NCBI GenBank assembly: GCA_030609445.1
Contig: JAUWCF010000066.1
Location: 1-6,178 of the forward strand
Length of the DNA: 6,178 nucleotides
From: Thermoplasmatota archaeon
GTDB taxonomy: Archaea; Thermoplasmatota; E2; DHVEG-1
Direction of reading: 5' to 3'
Both the position numbers and the translations under genes were made by a program. Below are positions 5,824 to 6,178 of the stretch, one piece after another. The notes beneath the pieces are model-generated. The model ran no database searches, had not been told where the DNA came from, and was given only the letters and a program-made list of their open reading frames with translations. The first letter of the stretch is position 1. Every line of letters begins with the position of its first letter.

Positions 5824-6178
5824 TTATTTTTCCCCCTTCTCAATTTCAGCGGTTATTTGACCTATTTCAATTTGACCTTTTTTCTTAAAATGAATCTTTT
5901 TTACTGTTCCATCATACGGTGACCTTATCAAATATTCCATCTTCATCGCTTCAATAATCATAATCACATCATCTTTTTTTATCTTTGAACCTTCCTTTGC
6001 TTTTACTTCAACGATAGTTCCTGAAATAGGTGAATTTAAATCTCCTTCTTTTTTCTTAGTCTTTTTTCTACCAGTTAGTTCAATTCTCTTAACCTTAAAA
6101 ATATCGCCGTCAAGAAACACAAATTTGTTATCTTCACCCTCTGAAATAACACATTTTATTGCACGACCACCAAGTTTT
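5824..6178 (-). CDS. Biotin carboxyl carrier domain of an acyl-CoA carboxylase (5' part outside the window)
   Basis: The frame is open from the right edge; 117 residues up to the TAA at 5826..5824 are visible. The C-terminal 70 or so are a biotinyl domain: [20 protein letters not shown], then the biotinylation motif EAMKM, whose lysine is encoded at 5943..5941, then [20 protein letters not shown]. Before it is a lysine-rich linker ([11 protein letters not shown]) and a beta-rich stretch ([17 protein letters not shown]) that resembles the segment preceding the biotinyl domain both in separate carrier subunits and in alpha subunits fused to biotin carboxylase. The visible part cannot tell which. 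The protein carries CO2 on biotin from the carboxylase to the carboxyltransferase encoded one base downstream. A GTG at 6120 could be read as a start, but the upstream frame looks protein-like (for example [16 protein letters not shown]), so I treat the gene as extending beyond the window. Confidence 0.88.
   Translation of the reverse strand, partial: KLGGRAIKCVISEGEDNKFVFLDGDIFKVKRIELTGRKKTKKKEGDLNSPISGTIVEVKAKEGSKIKKDDVIMIIEAMKMEYLIRSPYDGTVKKIHFKKKGQIEIGQITAEIEKGEK
5832..5836 (-). promoter_or_regulatory. Ribosome binding site supporting the carboxyltransferase start
   Basis: On the minus strand AGAAGGGGG ends at 5832, nine bases before the ATG at 5822. It lies inside the last codons of the carrier gene. 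It favours the ATG over the in-frame TTG at 5843, which lies upstream of this site and would leave it inside the coding region. The G-run departs slightly from the usual GGAGG. Confidence 0.55.

Noticed and set aside
5823..5843. TTG start at 5843 for the carboxyltransferase
   Set aside because: It would add seven residues (TTG then RRGKNK), overlap the carrier gene and place the G-rich binding site inside the coding region; the ATG at 5822 fits spacing and family length better.
6118..6120. GTG at 6120 as the start of the biotin carrier gene
   Set aside because: The frame continues upstream to the window edge with a plausible protein sequence that belongs to the beta-rich segment before the biotinyl domain.
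1..6178. Mobile element, CRISPR array, tRNA/rRNA or defence system
   Set aside because: No transposase-like reading frame, long repeats, spaced direct repeats or RNA-gene signatures were seen; the window is filled with metabolic genes.

Overview
The window is an AT-rich stretch from what is most likely an archaeon. The evidence is a gene for a geranylgeranyl reductase family flavoprotein, GGAGGT-like ribosome binding sites, TATA/BRE-like promoter elements and T-rich gene ends. The sequence alone does not fix the lineage; low-GC Thermoplasmatota or Asgard-type heterotrophs would fit. Nearly all of it is coding, and every gene concerns acyl-CoA or isoprenoid/flavin chemistry.

Layout from left to right: (1) the first ten codons of a minus-strand gene that runs off the left edge and resembles the N-terminus of acetoacetate-CoA ligase; (2) a divergent intergenic region of about 160 bases with a good ribosome binding site at each end, candidate TATA elements and several short dyads; (3) a plus-strand pair, an acyl-CoA dehydrogenase and an AMP-forming medium/branched-chain acyl-CoA synthetase; (4) a convergent junction of 13 bases with a hairpin and T-tracts; (5) a minus-strand run entering from the right edge: a biotin carboxyl carrier domain (5' part missing), a 3-methylcrotonyl-CoA carboxylase-type carboxyltransferase, and the geranylgeranyl reductase family oxidoreductase.

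The simplest reading is a branched-chain (leucine/isovalerate) catabolic locus. Acids are activated by the synthetase and oxidised by the dehydrogenase. The unsaturated acyl-CoA is then carboxylated by the biotin enzyme, and the acetoacetate released further down the leucine route could be re-activated by the divergent ligase. The hydratase, HMG-CoA lyase, biotin carboxylase (at least its main part) and electron-transfer flavoprotein are not in the window. Two points do not fit neatly. The dehydrogenase has its catalytic glutamate where short/medium-chain enzymes have it, not where isovaleryl-CoA dehydrogenase does. A reductase normally tied to isoprenoid lipid saturation is the last gene of the carboxylase operon. 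I see no mobile element, CRISPR array, tRNA or rRNA, and no clearly new defence-type or other undescribed system.
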